16,354 bases of DNA from positions 1 to 16,354 of the forward strand of contig DASUKA010000041.1 in the NCBI GenBank assembly GCA_036278935.1, read 5' to 3'. Below, piece after piece: positions 6,520-14,084 of the stretch. Position numbers and translations under genes: made by a program. The notes under the pieces are model-generated. The model saw only the letters and a list, made by a program, of their open reading frames with translations, was not told the DNA's origin and did no database searches. Origin of the DNA: DASSNR01 sp036278935 (GTDB lineage: Bacteria; Gemmatimonadota; Gemmatimonadetes; Gemmatimonadales; Gemmatimonadaceae). Every line of letters begins with the position of its first letter. The first letter of the stretch is position 1.

Positions 6520-6607
6520 GGAATGACATACCGGCTTTTGTCATTCCGAGGGCAGCGAGGAATCTCCCATCCAGGCGAGGAGGAGATTCCTCAGTCGCTG
6601 CTGCTCC
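6518..6607. repeat. Dispersed intergenic palindromes, copy B
   Basis: Two nested inverted repeats. TCGGAATGACA (6518-6528) pairs with TGTCATTCCGA (6539-6549). The second runs from TCATTCCGAGGGCAGCGAGG with GGAATCTCC (6541-6567) to GGAGATTCCTCAGTCGCTGC (6582-6601) and on to 6607. The blocks GAGGAATCTCC, GCAGCGACTGAG and GGAATGACA are shared with copy A at 549-625. It fills most of the 280-bp gap between moeB and the membrane-protein gene; no coding signal is seen there. Confidence 0.75.
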
Positions 6608-6686
6608 ATTGCAGTCTCCCCGTCGGGGCGGCGTGAAGTGTGCAGCCCCGATCAGGTGATGGCCGGCCCGGCGCCGATTGAAACTC

Positions 6687-6720
6687 CGCCCCGGTATCCG
6701 TCCGTAGGGCGGGGTATCCG
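6687..6720. promoter_or_regulatory. Paired GGTATCCG direct repeat upstream of membrane-protein gene
   Basis: GGTATCCG occurs at 6693-6700 and again at 6713-6720, 20 bases apart (about two helical turns), with CCGCCC (6687-6692) and GGGCGG (6707-6712) forming an inverted pair around the first copy. A TTGAAA box is at 6678-6683 but no convincing -10 follows. The layout suits an operator or promoter element; this is tentative. Confidence 0.3.
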
Positions 6721-6751
6721 GTCTGGATGCTCGCGCCTGAGAGGTGTGCTC

Positions 6752-7195
6752 ATGTGGCAAGTGCTCAAAACGTTGATGCTCGGCTGGTTCCTGCGTCGGT
6801 CCTTCGGGCTGGTGCTGGGACTCCTGTTGCTCGTGGTCCTGCTCTTCGCGCTGCTCCTGATGAGCATCGGCGTTCCGATCGGCTTCGTGCTGCTGCTGCT
6901 CGGCATCCCGGCGCTCCTGTTGCTCGTGCTGATCGGCCTGCCCAAGAAGCTGGCGTTCGGCGGGACCGGCGCGGTGATGGCCGTGGTCTTCACCGTACTC
7001 AAGCTCGGATTGCTGTTCCTCAAGATCGCGCTGCCGATCCTGCTGATCGTCTGGATCGTGCGGTGGATGTGCGGGCCGCGGAACCACCGGCCGTGGGGCG
7101 GCCATCCGGGGAGCGAGCCACCGTCGCCGCCAGCGTCACCCCCGCCCCCACCTCCGCACCCCGCTGAGCCGGGGCCGGGCACGGCAGGCGCGTAA
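6752..7195 (+). CDS. Small multi-pass membrane protein with proline-rich tail
   Basis: 147 residues, not recognised as a named family. Hydrophobic spans lie at about 18-38, 41-63, 70-82 and 84-106, interrupted by the conserved-looking basic turn GLPKKLAFG (62-70). The tail from about 114 is Pro/Ser/His-rich (PPSPPASPPPPPPHPAEP) and probably disordered on one face of the membrane. The ATG at 6752 is chosen because AGAGG lies seven bases upstream; an open frame extends back to 6638 but carries no hydrophobic or coding-like sequence. It stands alone on the plus strand and is followed by a strong hairpin. No enzymatic motif is present; a structural or envelope-stress role is only a guess. Confidence 0.65.
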   Translation: MWQVLKTLMLGWFLRRSFGLVLGLLLLVVLLFALLLMSIGVPIGFVLLLLGIPALLLLVLIGLPKKLAFGGTGAVMAVVFTVLKLGLLFLKIALPILLIVWIVRWMCGPRNHRPWGGHPGSEPPSPPASPPPPPPHPAEPGPGTAGA

Positions 7196-7210
7196 GAGCA
7201 TCTGACACGA

Positions 7211-7236
7211 GGAGCCCGCCGCGCGCGACGGGCTCC
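7211..7236. terminator. GC-rich hairpin between convergent genes
   Basis: GGAGCCCG (7211-7218) and CGGGCTCC (7229-7236) form a perfect 8-bp stem with a 10-base loop, 16 bases after the membrane-protein stop and 39 bases before the stop of the opposing gene. It lacks a T-run, so it may be Rho-assisted or merely structural, but its position suits a two-way terminator. Confidence 0.5.
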
Positions 7237-7274
7237 GGGGCGAATCGCGAGGGGGGAGCGGCGCGAGCCGCGGC

Positions 7275-8312
7275 TCAGGGCGCGGTCGCGCTCCGCGTGG
7301 CCGCAGCCGCGGTGATGTCGACCGGCCCCGCGGCCTCGCGGCGGAAGCCGACCAGTCGATCCGTCACCCAGGTCGGCACCAGGAGGTCGTCGGAGATGGC
7401 CGCGATCTCCTCGGCCTCGCGCCACGCCTGCTCCAGCTCGGCCAGCTCGCCCTGGAGCGCGCGTCGCTCCACTTCCTCGTGGAGCGACATCTCCAACGCG
7501 AGCCGCACCACCGCGGGGAAATCATGGATCCAGCCACTGCCGCGCTTGGCACGGTTGAGCGTGAAGCGCAGGTAGTGGTCCGCGCTCCCCGCGTGGTCGA
7601 TGAGCTTGACGGCGTTGGCCACTGCCCGGCCCGCTCCGCCAAAGACATTGAGCGCCGGCACCACATGGCCGAGCGCACGGCGGGCGTCCTCTCCGCGCAG
7701 CAGCAGTACGCCGTCCGCATGGTGAAGCGCGAGCCCGTACCGATCACCTCCGTCGCGAAATACGCGCGTGCTCTCGGCGTCCTCCATGCGAAGACGGAGC
7801 AACTCGCCATGCACGCGGAAGCGCGTCACGACCTGCCGCTTGGGTCCGCCGGTGAGCATCCATCGACCCATGCCGTAGCCGGCATATACGGCCCAGCCGC
7901 CGAGCCCGATGGCGAGACCCGCCGACGCACCGGCAAAGCCGATGAGTCCGGCGCCGGCGAGCAGCCCCGCGCGAATGCGGCGGCGTGTGAACTGGCGCCC
8001 ATAGCGCCACGCGGCGAATTCGGGACGGAGCGGGCGGCCTATGCGGACGAGGGTGAGCGCCCCGTCCAGCTCCGCCAACCCGATATGCTCGGTCGAGGCG
8101 CGGATGCGCGTTGCGCGGTACAGGCGCTCACACGCGTCGATGACTTCCCACCGCTCATCGAGCGGGGAGAGGTTCCAGCAGCCGCATCGCGGGCAGATGA
8201 CCCAGAGCCGTCCCTTCTCGGCGTCGAAGGCCAGCCGCCGCCCGATCGGAAAGCGGGGCAGACGCTCATTGCGCCCCAGGTCGGCGTAACAGTAGAGGCA
8301 GGTTGAGTACAC
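7275..8312 (-). CDS. Uncharacterised zinc-ribbon protein with a membrane hairpin
   Basis: 345 residues, starting with GTG (8310-8312); GGGAGG lies 12 bases upstream. The N-terminus carries two cysteine knuckles, Cys5-x2-Cys8 (CLYC) and Cys40-x2-Cys43 (CPRCGCW), typical of a zinc ribbon. A Gly/Ala-rich hydrophobic region at about 114-149 would cross the membrane once or as a hairpin. The C-terminal half is soluble, with a possible helical segment rich in Glu (LEMSLHEEVERRALQGELAELEQAWREAEEIAAI, split here as about residues 275-310) that could form a coiled coil. No catalytic signature was recognised. It is last of three minus-strand genes; the gap to the next one upstream is 24 bases, suggesting co-transcription. 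Confidence 0.75.
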   Translation of the reverse strand: MYSTCLYCYADLGRNERLPRFPIGRRLAFDAEKGRLWVICPRCGCWNLSPLDERWEVIDACERLYRATRIRASTEHIGLAELDGALTLVRIGRPLRPEFAAWRYGRQFTRRRIRAGLLAGAGLIGFAGASAGLAIGLGGWAVYAGYGMGRWMLTGGPKRQVVTRFRVHGELLRLRMEDAESTRVFRDGGDRYGLALHHADGVLLLRGEDARRALGHVVPALNVFGGAGRAVANAVKLIDHAGSADHYLRFTLNRAKRGSGWIHDFPAVVRLALEMSLHEEVERRALQGELAELEQAWREAEEIAAISDDLLVPTWVTDRLVGFRREAAGPVDITAAAATRSATAP

Positions 8313-8336
8313 GCGATGGCGATGCCTCCCAGGACC

Positions 8337-8810
8337 TCACGGGGAGTGCGGCTGAGCTCCATTGCCGCATGGAATGCGCCACACCCGAACCTTCGTGGTG
8401 GGCGATGTGCTTCCGTCCGCAACGTACGCGTACGCTCGTCCGGTCACGGTGTCGTGCGCACCGGGCGGATGTCTAAGATGAATCCCCACCCCCACGCGCC
8501 ACCAGTCCGGAAACAACATGAGCGCCGTGCTGTCGCTCGCGGCGTTGCCCATTCCGCCATTCGGCGGCGTGGTTGGCGTACGCGGCGTGGACGAGGCCGA
8601 GTCCGCCGCGATACCGGTTGCCCGCGGGTCGAGCGGCGGTGTCCACCGACCGAAGGTGAAGCCGTAGCACACATCGGGCGGCGGGCGATCGGCCGTATCC
8701 GCTTGCGTGGTGTCGCGTTGCGCCAGAGCGCGCTGCGGGAGCTCGACGCTTCCCGCCAGCACGAGGAGCGATGTCAGCACAAGCGAGACGTGCAGGGACG
8801 CGTGCCGCAT
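8337..8810 (-). CDS. Uncharacterised secreted protein
   Basis: 157 residues with a clear signal peptide: basic start (MRHASLH), hydrophobic core (VSLVLTSLLVLAGSV) and ALA-Q cleavage near residue 30. A Ser/Thr/Pro-rich disordered stretch follows. Two short aromatic blocks look like the folded parts: VCYGFTFGRWTPPLD (about 47-61) and LMLFPDWWRVGVGIHLR. The two cysteines (in VCYG and IPCGN) could form a disulphide in the periplasm. No family is recognised. ATG at 8808-8810 has no evident ribosome site. It is the middle gene of a minus-strand trio with gaps of 42 and 24 bases. Confidence 0.65.
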   Translation of the reverse strand: MRHASLHVSLVLTSLLVLAGSVELPQRALAQRDTTQADTADRPPPDVCYGFTFGRWTPPLDPRATGIAADSASSTPRTPTTPPNGGMGNAASDSTALMLFPDWWRVGVGIHLRHPPGAHDTVTGRAYAYVADGSTSPTTKVRVWRIPCGNGAQPHSP

Positions 8811-8852
8811 AACCGAATCGTACCTCGGCGCGGCGAGGAGCGATAGATGCCC

Positions 8853-9344
8853 TCAGCGCGCTCTGGCGCGGCGCTTCGTGCCGCCGGAAGCGGCGGTCTT
8901 CCGCTTTCCGCTGCGCGCGGCCGCCTGTTGTTCGGCGACCGCCCGGAACGTCGCCTGCCGCCGCTCGAGCACCTCCTGCGCGTTGGGCATGCTCATGACC
9001 ACGGCCTCCACGTGCTTCAGGAAGTTCGGCACGTTCCTCCGGGCGCGAATCTCCCCGAGGAACGGCTGCAGCTTGGCGAACGTCCCGACGATTTCCCCGT
9101 GGGCGGCGAGGAACATCTCGCTGTCGATCGCCCCGAAGGTCACGAGCGATGCCGCCATGTCCCAGTAGCCGGTGAGCATGCGGAGCGATGCGTTCCGGTC
9201 GCCAGCCATGGCGCGCATGAAGTCGTCGGCCGTGGCGGGGTGGAACTGGCCGAGGAACCAGGCGCGAGCTTCCCGGAGCACGGCTTCTCGGCGGAGCTCG
9301 AACAGCTTCAGGTTGAGTTGCGCGCTCTCGAAAGGAGTAGGCAT
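8853..9344 (-). CDS. Uncharacterised helical protein with basic tail
   Basis: 163 residues, all helix by appearance, no signal peptide and no membrane span, so probably cytoplasmic. The core FELRREAVLREARAWFLGQFHPATADDFMRAM and GYWDMAASLVTFGAIDSEMFLAAHGEIVGTFAKLQPFL (given as two separate helical blocks, about residues 15-50 and 59-96) resembles a conserved hypothetical family seen in soil bacteria, but no function comes with it. The last 17 residues are a Lys/Arg-rich tail (KRKTAASGGTKRRARAR) that could bind nucleic acid. The ATG at 9342-9344 has no good Shine-Dalgarno; a G-rich heptad tract begins immediately upstream of it. First gene of a likely three-gene minus-strand operon. Confidence 0.72.
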   Translation of the reverse strand: MPTPFESAQLNLKLFELRREAVLREARAWFLGQFHPATADDFMRAMAGDRNASLRMLTGYWDMAASLVTFGAIDSEMFLAAHGEIVGTFAKLQPFLGEIRARRNVPNFLKHVEAVVMSMPNAQEVLERRQATFRAVAEQQAAARSGKRKTAASGGTKRRARAR

Positions 9345-9466
9345 GGGTTGCGGGTTATGAGTTGTGGGTTATGAGTGGGCGCGCCACAGGCGCGCCGCGA
9401 ATGCAACACGGCGCACCCCATTCCCGTTCCCATCCACTCACACCCCACCCCCTACTCCCGAAACCC
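9345..9466. repeat. Heptad-armed inverted repeat in the gap between two minus-strand genes
   Basis: On the plus strand, 9345-9379 reads as 7-base units GGGTTGC, GGGTTAT, GAGTTGT, GGGTTAT, GAGTGGG. In the middle are two copies of the palindrome GGCGCGCC separated by ACA (9378-9396). From 9416 to 9466 the minus strand carries G-runs again about every 7 bases (complement of C-runs at 9416, 9423, 9429, 9443, 9448, 9457, 9464), beginning five bases after the stop codon of the carboxypeptidase gene. The outer arms thus face each other around a GC palindrome, as at 444-670. Confidence 0.65.
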
Positions 9467-9470
9467 GCTC

Positions 9471-12400
9471 TCACTTCGTATCCCCCTCCCGTCCGGCATC
9501 CAGGTGATCGAAGTTGAGAATCGTGTTGAACACGAGCGGATAGCTTCCGATCGTCTCGCCGCGGTAGACCGGGTTATTGGCGAAGAGCACCACGTGTCCC
9601 TTCTGCACCGGCACATCCACGACCACGGGGCGCTGCGCGATGTCGTTGCCGCCATCCAGAAGGCCGGAGGCCAGAAGATGGCTGCGTTCGGTGAAGCGAA
9701 GCACCACGCGCGGGCGCTGATCGGGCGGAATGACGTTGAGCGGATCGCGGAGCTGCTCGGCGGTCAGCGGCGCCGCCTGCCATGGCTTGACCGTGGGCCG
9801 TGGCGGGGCCATGAAGGAGGAATCGAGCGCCGGGCGCCCCTGCACGACGTCCGGGTCGTGCACGGTGCCGCGTCCCGTGGGGCGGGTGGGTTCGCCGTTG
9901 GAGCCGCGGCGGAAGCCGCGCCCACTGCGCATGTTGCTCACGCTGAAGCTCTCGCCATCCTCGCTGTAGACGGCCAGGTCGTTCCGGATGCCGTAGGCGA
10001 TGGGGCTGGTGCTGTCCACGACCGTCGTCCGGAGCAGACTGCCCACCACGTGGCCGTACGAGGGGTGGTGGTCGCTCACGCCGTTCGTGAGTCCGTACGA
10101 GATGGCGAAGTCCGCCGTGTTGCCGACGCCGACGAGCACGCCGCCCTGTGCCACGAAGTGCTGCAGGTGCTCGAGGCCGTCCCAGCCGAGTCCCGGGCGG
10201 ATGTCATTGGTGCTGTCGAGGATACCGATGTTCGGCGTGAGGGCGGTCTTCTTCCACGGCATCGGGTTGCGCCACATGGGCATCCCTTCGATGATCGAGA
10301 GGCCGTTGCCGCCCGCCGGCGGGAAGAGGATGACGTCGTACTTGGCGTTGAGATTCGCATCCCGCGCCACGTCCTGCACGTTGATGTAGGTGTAGGGGAT
10401 GTGAAGGAAGTCGAACGCCTCGCGCCACCACCCTTCGGTCTGCGTGCCGGACCAGGTATGGAGGATGGCGATCCGTGCCGCGCGCAGCGGGTGCGTGGCG
10501 ACGTGCGGCGCCGCGGAGACGGCATAGGCTTCGAGCCCCAGCGCCTTGGCCGCCGAGTCGAGATTGGCGGCGGAGACGTTGCTGATGATGAACGAGCCGC
10601 GATCGAAGCTGTGGCCGGCCGCTGTGAAGGGCGCTTCAGCCGCCTGGAAGTCGGCGCTCTTGAGCTGATAGCGCAGGGTGGTGAGCGCGTTGTCGGCGTT
10701 GTTGTCGATCACGAACACACCGCCGCTTCCCGTCACGCCGCCCGGCGCACGCACCTCGCCGGTGACGCGCCGCATGGGAGCGTCGAGCACCTTCGGATCG
10801 GTCACGCGCACGGCGTCTACCGCGAACCCTTCGGGGAATGTCCACCCCGTGTCGTCGTACGGGTGCTTCTGCGGGTCGTCCGGGCTCCAGTACTGGTAGT
10901 CGAGCAGCGCGTCCGCAATGCGCGAGTACGGCTGATCCATGCGCACGATGTAGCTGCCGGCGGGGAAGGTGCGAGGGGAGAGAGGAGAAAGGCGAGAGGA
11001 GGGACTGCCGGCGGCGGCGGAGTCCTTACTCGCTGAGTCGTTCATCGCCTCTCGCCTCTCTCCTTTCTCCTCTCGCACCTTGACCGTAAACGGCGCCGTT
11101 GCGCGCGAGATCTCCACGTGCTGCTTCTGCAACACGCGCAGCAGTGCCGCCTGCGCGCCCAGGCGGGGATCATCGGCCGGCAGGACGTAGGCGGCCGGTC
11201 CCTCGGTGTGGGCCTTGAGAATGGAGCGCTTGCTCTTCTGATAGAAGTTCTGAAGAAAGAGCTGCCGGTTGTTGGCGAAGTAGTGGAGCGAGACGAGGAG
11301 CCCCGTCTCCTCGTAGTTGTTGTTGTCGCGGATGGACCACTTCACGTGCGGGAGCGGCGGGTCCTGGCGGTACCAGGTGCGTGAGGTCTCGTCAGGCGAG
11401 AGAGTGCGCTCGAGCGTTTCGGGGGTGCCGCCGTTGCCGAACGTCTCGTACAGTCGGCTGATGCCGTTGTGCATGGCGGCCAGGAACATGAGGTAGCCGG
11501 GCGACCAGGTGTCGAAGTCGCCGTGCGCGAAGACGCCGGGCATCCCGAAGCGCGTCATCTCCTGCACGTTGTTCCACCCGATCATCCGCCACTCGTTGGC
11601 GAGCAGCGGGTCGATCCAGGCGTTGTAGGGGCCGTCGCCAACGGTGTTGTCGTAGAGGAAGGGGACGGACTCGTGCAGATCGTGCAGCACCTGCGCGTGC
11701 CAGTGGAGATAGGTGTTCAACACGTTCTGCGACAGCTTGAGCGTCAGCCCCATCGCATCGCGGTTGTTGTCGTGCGCTACGTAGTGTCCCCAGTAGACGA
11801 GGCGCGGATAGGTCTCGTCGGGGTGTGCCATGTGCCAGCGGGTGACGTCCACTTCGCGATCGCGCCCATCGACCTCCACGATGGGGGTGATGAGCGTGAT
11901 GAGATGGTCGCGGATGTCGCGGATGTACGGACTGTTGTCGACGGCCAACCGGTAGGCCAGCTCCATGAGCGCCGAGGGAGCGCCGGACTCGGGGGAGTGG
12001 ATGGTGCCGGTGATGTAGTAGACCGGGACGGTGCCAGGGATGAGCTTGGCGGCCTCGGCGTCATTCATATGGATGGTGCGCGGATCGGCGAGCTTGGCGA
12101 GTTTGGCGTCGTTCTCGTCCAGGTGCGCCATGATCTGCTCGGAGGCCACGGCGACGGCGATCATCTCGCGTCCTTCCTCGGTCCTGCCGATGGAGTACAC
12201 GCGCACACGTGGGCTCGCCTTGGCGAGCATGCGCATGTATTTGTAGACGTCGGTCGAGTACGGGAGCTTTGCGGGATTGCCCGCGATGTCGCCGAGCACG
12301 GCCGCGGGCGTGGGGACGGTTTTGGACGCCGGCAGGTAGTCGACCAGGGGCGAGCTGAAGAAGGGCTCCGTGGTGTACTGCTTGATCTTCTTCGTGTAGG

Positions 12401-12566
12401 CCTCGTCGATCGGCTGCTTCGGGTCGCGACCGGGCTTGGCGTGCGCCAGCGCGTCGGCCGCGGCCGCGTTCTGTGCGGCGCCGTACTGCTGGGCGTCCGC
12501 GTTGCGGGCGGGGAGCGCCAGGAGGAGCGACGAGACGAGTACAGGGAGGACGGCGGAGCGCTTCAT
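9471..12566 (-). CDS. Exported M14-family zinc carboxypeptidase with amidotransferase-like C-terminal region
   Basis: 1031 residues from the ATG at 12566, chosen because GAGG lies six bases upstream and a clean signal peptide follows (MKRSAVLPVLVSSLLLALPARNADA); ATGs at 12578 and 12626 lack both. The peptidase domain (about 95-450) shows the zinc ligands His190-x2-Glu193 (TIHSPES) and His298 (DLHES), and the substrate-binding Asn-Arg in NNRD (267-270). It should cleave C-terminal residues from peptides in the periplasm or outside. The C-terminal third (about 720-1031), with ARIAILHTWSGTQTEGWWREAFD, YDVILFPPAGGNG and HFVAQGGVLVGVGN, resembles the class I glutamine-amidotransferase-like fold found on such large M14 proteins; no catalytic Cys is evident there. 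Residues 497-531 are encoded by an inserted inverted repeat (see 10966-11081). It stands alone on its strand, with repeats at its 3' side. Confidence 0.9.
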   Translation of the reverse strand: MKRSAVLPVLVSSLLLALPARNADAQQYGAAQNAAAADALAHAKPGRDPKQPIDEAYTKKIKQYTTEPFFSSPLVDYLPASKTVPTPAAVLGDIAGNPAKLPYSTDVYKYMRMLAKASPRVRVYSIGRTEEGREMIAVAVASEQIMAHLDENDAKLAKLADPRTIHMNDAEAAKLIPGTVPVYYITGTIHSPESGAPSALMELAYRLAVDNSPYIRDIRDHLITLITPIVEVDGRDREVDVTRWHMAHPDETYPRLVYWGHYVAHDNNRDAMGLTLKLSQNVLNTYLHWHAQVLHDLHESVPFLYDNTVGDGPYNAWIDPLLANEWRMIGWNNVQEMTRFGMPGVFAHGDFDTWSPGYLMFLAAMHNGISRLYETFGNGGTPETLERTLSPDETSRTWYRQDPPLPHVKWSIRDNNNYEETGLLVSLHYFANNRQLFLQNFYQKSKRSILKAHTEGPAAYVLPADDPRLGAQAALLRVLQKQHVEISRATAPFTVKVREEKGERREAMNDSASKDSAAAGSPSSRLSPLSPRTFPAGSYIVRMDQPYSRIADALLDYQYWSPDDPQKHPYDDTGWTFPEGFAVDAVRVTDPKVLDAPMRRVTGEVRAPGGVTGSGGVFVIDNNADNALTTLRYQLKSADFQAAEAPFTAAGHSFDRGSFIISNVSAANLDSAAKALGLEAYAVSAAPHVATHPLRAARIAILHTWSGTQTEGWWREAFDFLHIPYTYINVQDVARDANLNAKYDVILFPPAGGNGLSIIEGMPMWRNPMPWKKTALTPNIGILDSTNDIRPGLGWDGLEHLQHFVAQGGVLVGVGNTADFAISYGLTNGVSDHHPSYGHVVGSLLRTTVVDSTSPIAYGIRNDLAVYSEDGESFSVSNMRSGRGFRRGSNGEPTRPTGRGTVHDPDVVQGRPALDSSFMAPPRPTVKPWQAAPLTAEQLRDPLNVIPPDQRPRVVLRFTERSHLLASGLLDGGNDIAQRPVVVDVPVQKGHVVLFANNPVYRGETIGSYPLVFNTILNFDHLDAGREGDTK
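10966..11081. repeat. Near-perfect 34-bp inverted repeat inside the carboxypeptidase gene
   Basis: Left arm 10966-10999 (starting AAGGTGCGAGGGGAGAGAGG) and right arm 11048-11081 (ending CTCCTCTCGCACCTT) match at 31 of 34 positions, around a 48-base centre. Each arm is built of 7-base purine units (GCGAGAG, GAGAAAG, GAGAGAG types on the G-rich strand). It encodes residues 497-531, VREEKGERREA, MNDSASKDSAAAG and SPSSRLSPLSP, lying between APFTVK and RTFPAGSYIVRMDQPYSR. The flanking protein sequence reads as a continuous conserved segment without it, so it is best seen as an in-frame insertion. Confidence 0.8.
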
Positions 12567-13136
12567 GAGCAACCTCATGGGGGTGCGGATGGAGAGAGCC
12601 GGACGGGAGTGGTGGCCGACGCCCATGAATTAGCGCATGGACGCGGCGAGGGGAAGATGAAAGCGGCTGGGCGGGTGACTCGGCGCAGACATGATGACAT
12701 CGCGGCGTTCGCAGCGTCGACCGAGGGGTCACACTGAATCGGGTTTACAGCACGCGGCTGAGCCGGCCGCCGCCGCTCGCTCCGCCTCCCGCACCGTCCG
12801 GCGCATCCCCCGCCCCTTGGCCTTCCCCGGTGCACCCATTATTGTCGAAAACAGAGATGCGCGTGTCCGCGACAGCCACACCCGTATCTCCAAGTCAGGG
12901 CGCCCGGCCCATTCGCCCTCGCACGTCCGTCGTGCGACCGCGAAGAGCTGAGCCGTGAGTGCGCGTGGCGATGCCGCGCACGGTTCGTACAGACACGGCC
13001 CGCATGTAGACCGTCATGTCCACCGTTGCACCGTCCGACACGCCGAGCACTCCACAGGCCTCGGGGGGACGGGTGCGCGCACGTGCCGGTAGTTCATACC
13101 AGGGATTTCGTCCTCACTACCACCCATCACACCACC
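12567..13136. other. 570-bp divergent intergenic region
   Basis: Lies between the carboxypeptidase (-) and the ABC transporter operon (+). Frames open here have poor, Arg/Pro-rich translations on both strands and are not coding. No convincing -35/-10 pair was found for either gene, though both promoters should be here. It contains a perfect hairpin (12919-12937) and a 10-bp palindrome GTGCGCGCAC (13073-13082) about 55 bases before the ABC start, a possible operator. Confidence 0.6.
12919..12937. other. Perfect 7-bp inverted repeat
   Basis: TCGCACG (12919-12925), loop TCCGT, then CGTGCGA (12931-12937). Located in the divergent promoter region; it could be a regulator site or a leader hairpin. 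Its core CGCACG/CGTGCG is partly echoed by the palindrome at 13073-13082. Confidence 0.35.
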
Positions 13137-14084
13137 ATGTCGCTCCTCTCGTTCGAGCGCGTCTCCAAGCGCTTCAACGGCATTGTCGCGGTGGACGACG
13201 TCACGTTCACGGTCGACCGCGGCCAGGTCGTCGGATTCCTCGGCCCCAACGGCGCCGGTAAGTCCACGACCATGCGCATGATCACGCAGTACTTCGAGCC
13301 TGACGCCGGACAGATCCGGCTCGATGATGTTCCGCTCACCGATGCCGGCCGCCAGGCCAAGGAACGCATCGGCTTCCTGCCGGAGAGCAACCCGCTCTAC
13401 ACGGAGATGCTCGTCTCCGAGTACCTGGACTTCGTCGCACGGCTGCGCGGCCTGGCCGGCGCCGAGCGCACGCGGACCATCGACGAGGCGGTGAGCGCCA
13501 CGGGGCTCGACAGCGTGTTTCACCGCCCCATCGGCGAGCTCTCCAAGGGCTTCCGCCAGCGCATCGGGCTCGCCGCCGCCATCCTGCACCGCCCCGATCT
13601 GCTCATCCTCGATGAGCCCACCGAGGGGCTCGACCCCAACCAGCGCGTGGAGATCCGCCGGCTCATCGCCGAGTTGGGGCGGGAGCGGACGGTCATGCTC
13701 TCCACGCACGTGCTCTCGGAGGTGCAGTCGATGTGCTCGCGCCTCCTCATCATCAACCGCGGCAAGGTGGTGGCGGACGGCACGGTGGATTCGCTGGTGA
13801 GCCGGGCGAATGCGGGCGTTCGCGTGAGTGTGGAGGCGGCGGGGGACGACGTGGAGAAGCGGCTTGCCGCGCTCGCGGGTGTGTGCGGCGTGGAGCGGCA
13901 CGAAGACGGCGCCAACGGACGGGTGCGATTGAGTCTCACGGCCACCGGTGACGATGACGTGCGCCCGGGGATCTTCGGGCTCGCCAAGGAGCATGGATGG
14001 ACGCTGTTCGAGCTGCACCAGGAGACGGGAAGCCTGGAAGATCTCTTCCGGGAGCTCACCGCCACCGAGGAGGCGGCCGCATGA
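13137..14084 (+). CDS. ABC transporter ATP-binding protein (GldA / ABC-2 exporter type)
   Basis: Energises an exporter or membrane machine by ATP hydrolysis on the cytoplasmic face. 315 residues. Walker A GPNGAGKS (36-43), Q-loop region near FLPESNPLYTEMLVSEYL (80-97), signature LSKGFRQRIGLA (135-146; LSKGF in place of LSGGQ, usual in this subgroup), Walker B LLILDEP (155-161), D-loop GLDP and H-loop His191. The tail (about 225-315) is the accessory domain typical of ABC-2/GldA-type ATPases. The ATG at 13137 begins the conserved SLLSFERVSKRF; the frame is open back to 13026 but that part is not family-like. No Shine-Dalgarno precedes the ATG, so it may be leaderless. Its TGA overlaps the next start (ATGA, 14081-14084), coupling it to its permease. 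Confidence 0.93.
   Translation: MSLLSFERVSKRFNGIVAVDDVTFTVDRGQVVGFLGPNGAGKSTTMRMITQYFEPDAGQIRLDDVPLTDAGRQAKERIGFLPESNPLYTEMLVSEYLDFVARLRGLAGAERTRTIDEAVSATGLDSVFHRPIGELSKGFRQRIGLAAAILHRPDLLILDEPTEGLDPNQRVEIRRLIAELGRERTVMLSTHVLSEVQSMCSRLLIINRGKVVADGTVDSLVSRANAGVRVSVEAAGDDVEKRLAALAGVCGVERHEDGANGRVRLSLTATGDDDVRPGIFGLAKEHGWTLFELHQETGSLEDLFRELTATEEAAA

Noticed and set aside
10966..11081. The inverted repeat as an insertion sequence with its own transposase
   Set aside because: The whole unit is 116 bp with a 48-base centre, far too short to encode a transposase; it can only be non-autonomous.
12691..12951. Small plus-strand frame (86 codons) in the large intergenic gap
   Set aside because: Arg/Ser/Pro-rich composition, no ribosome site, no resemblance to a protein; it overlaps another equally poor frame on the other strand.
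13014..14018. Minus-strand frame of 334 codons opposite the ABC ATPase
   Set aside because: Shadow of an ATPase with every motif intact; no domain seen.
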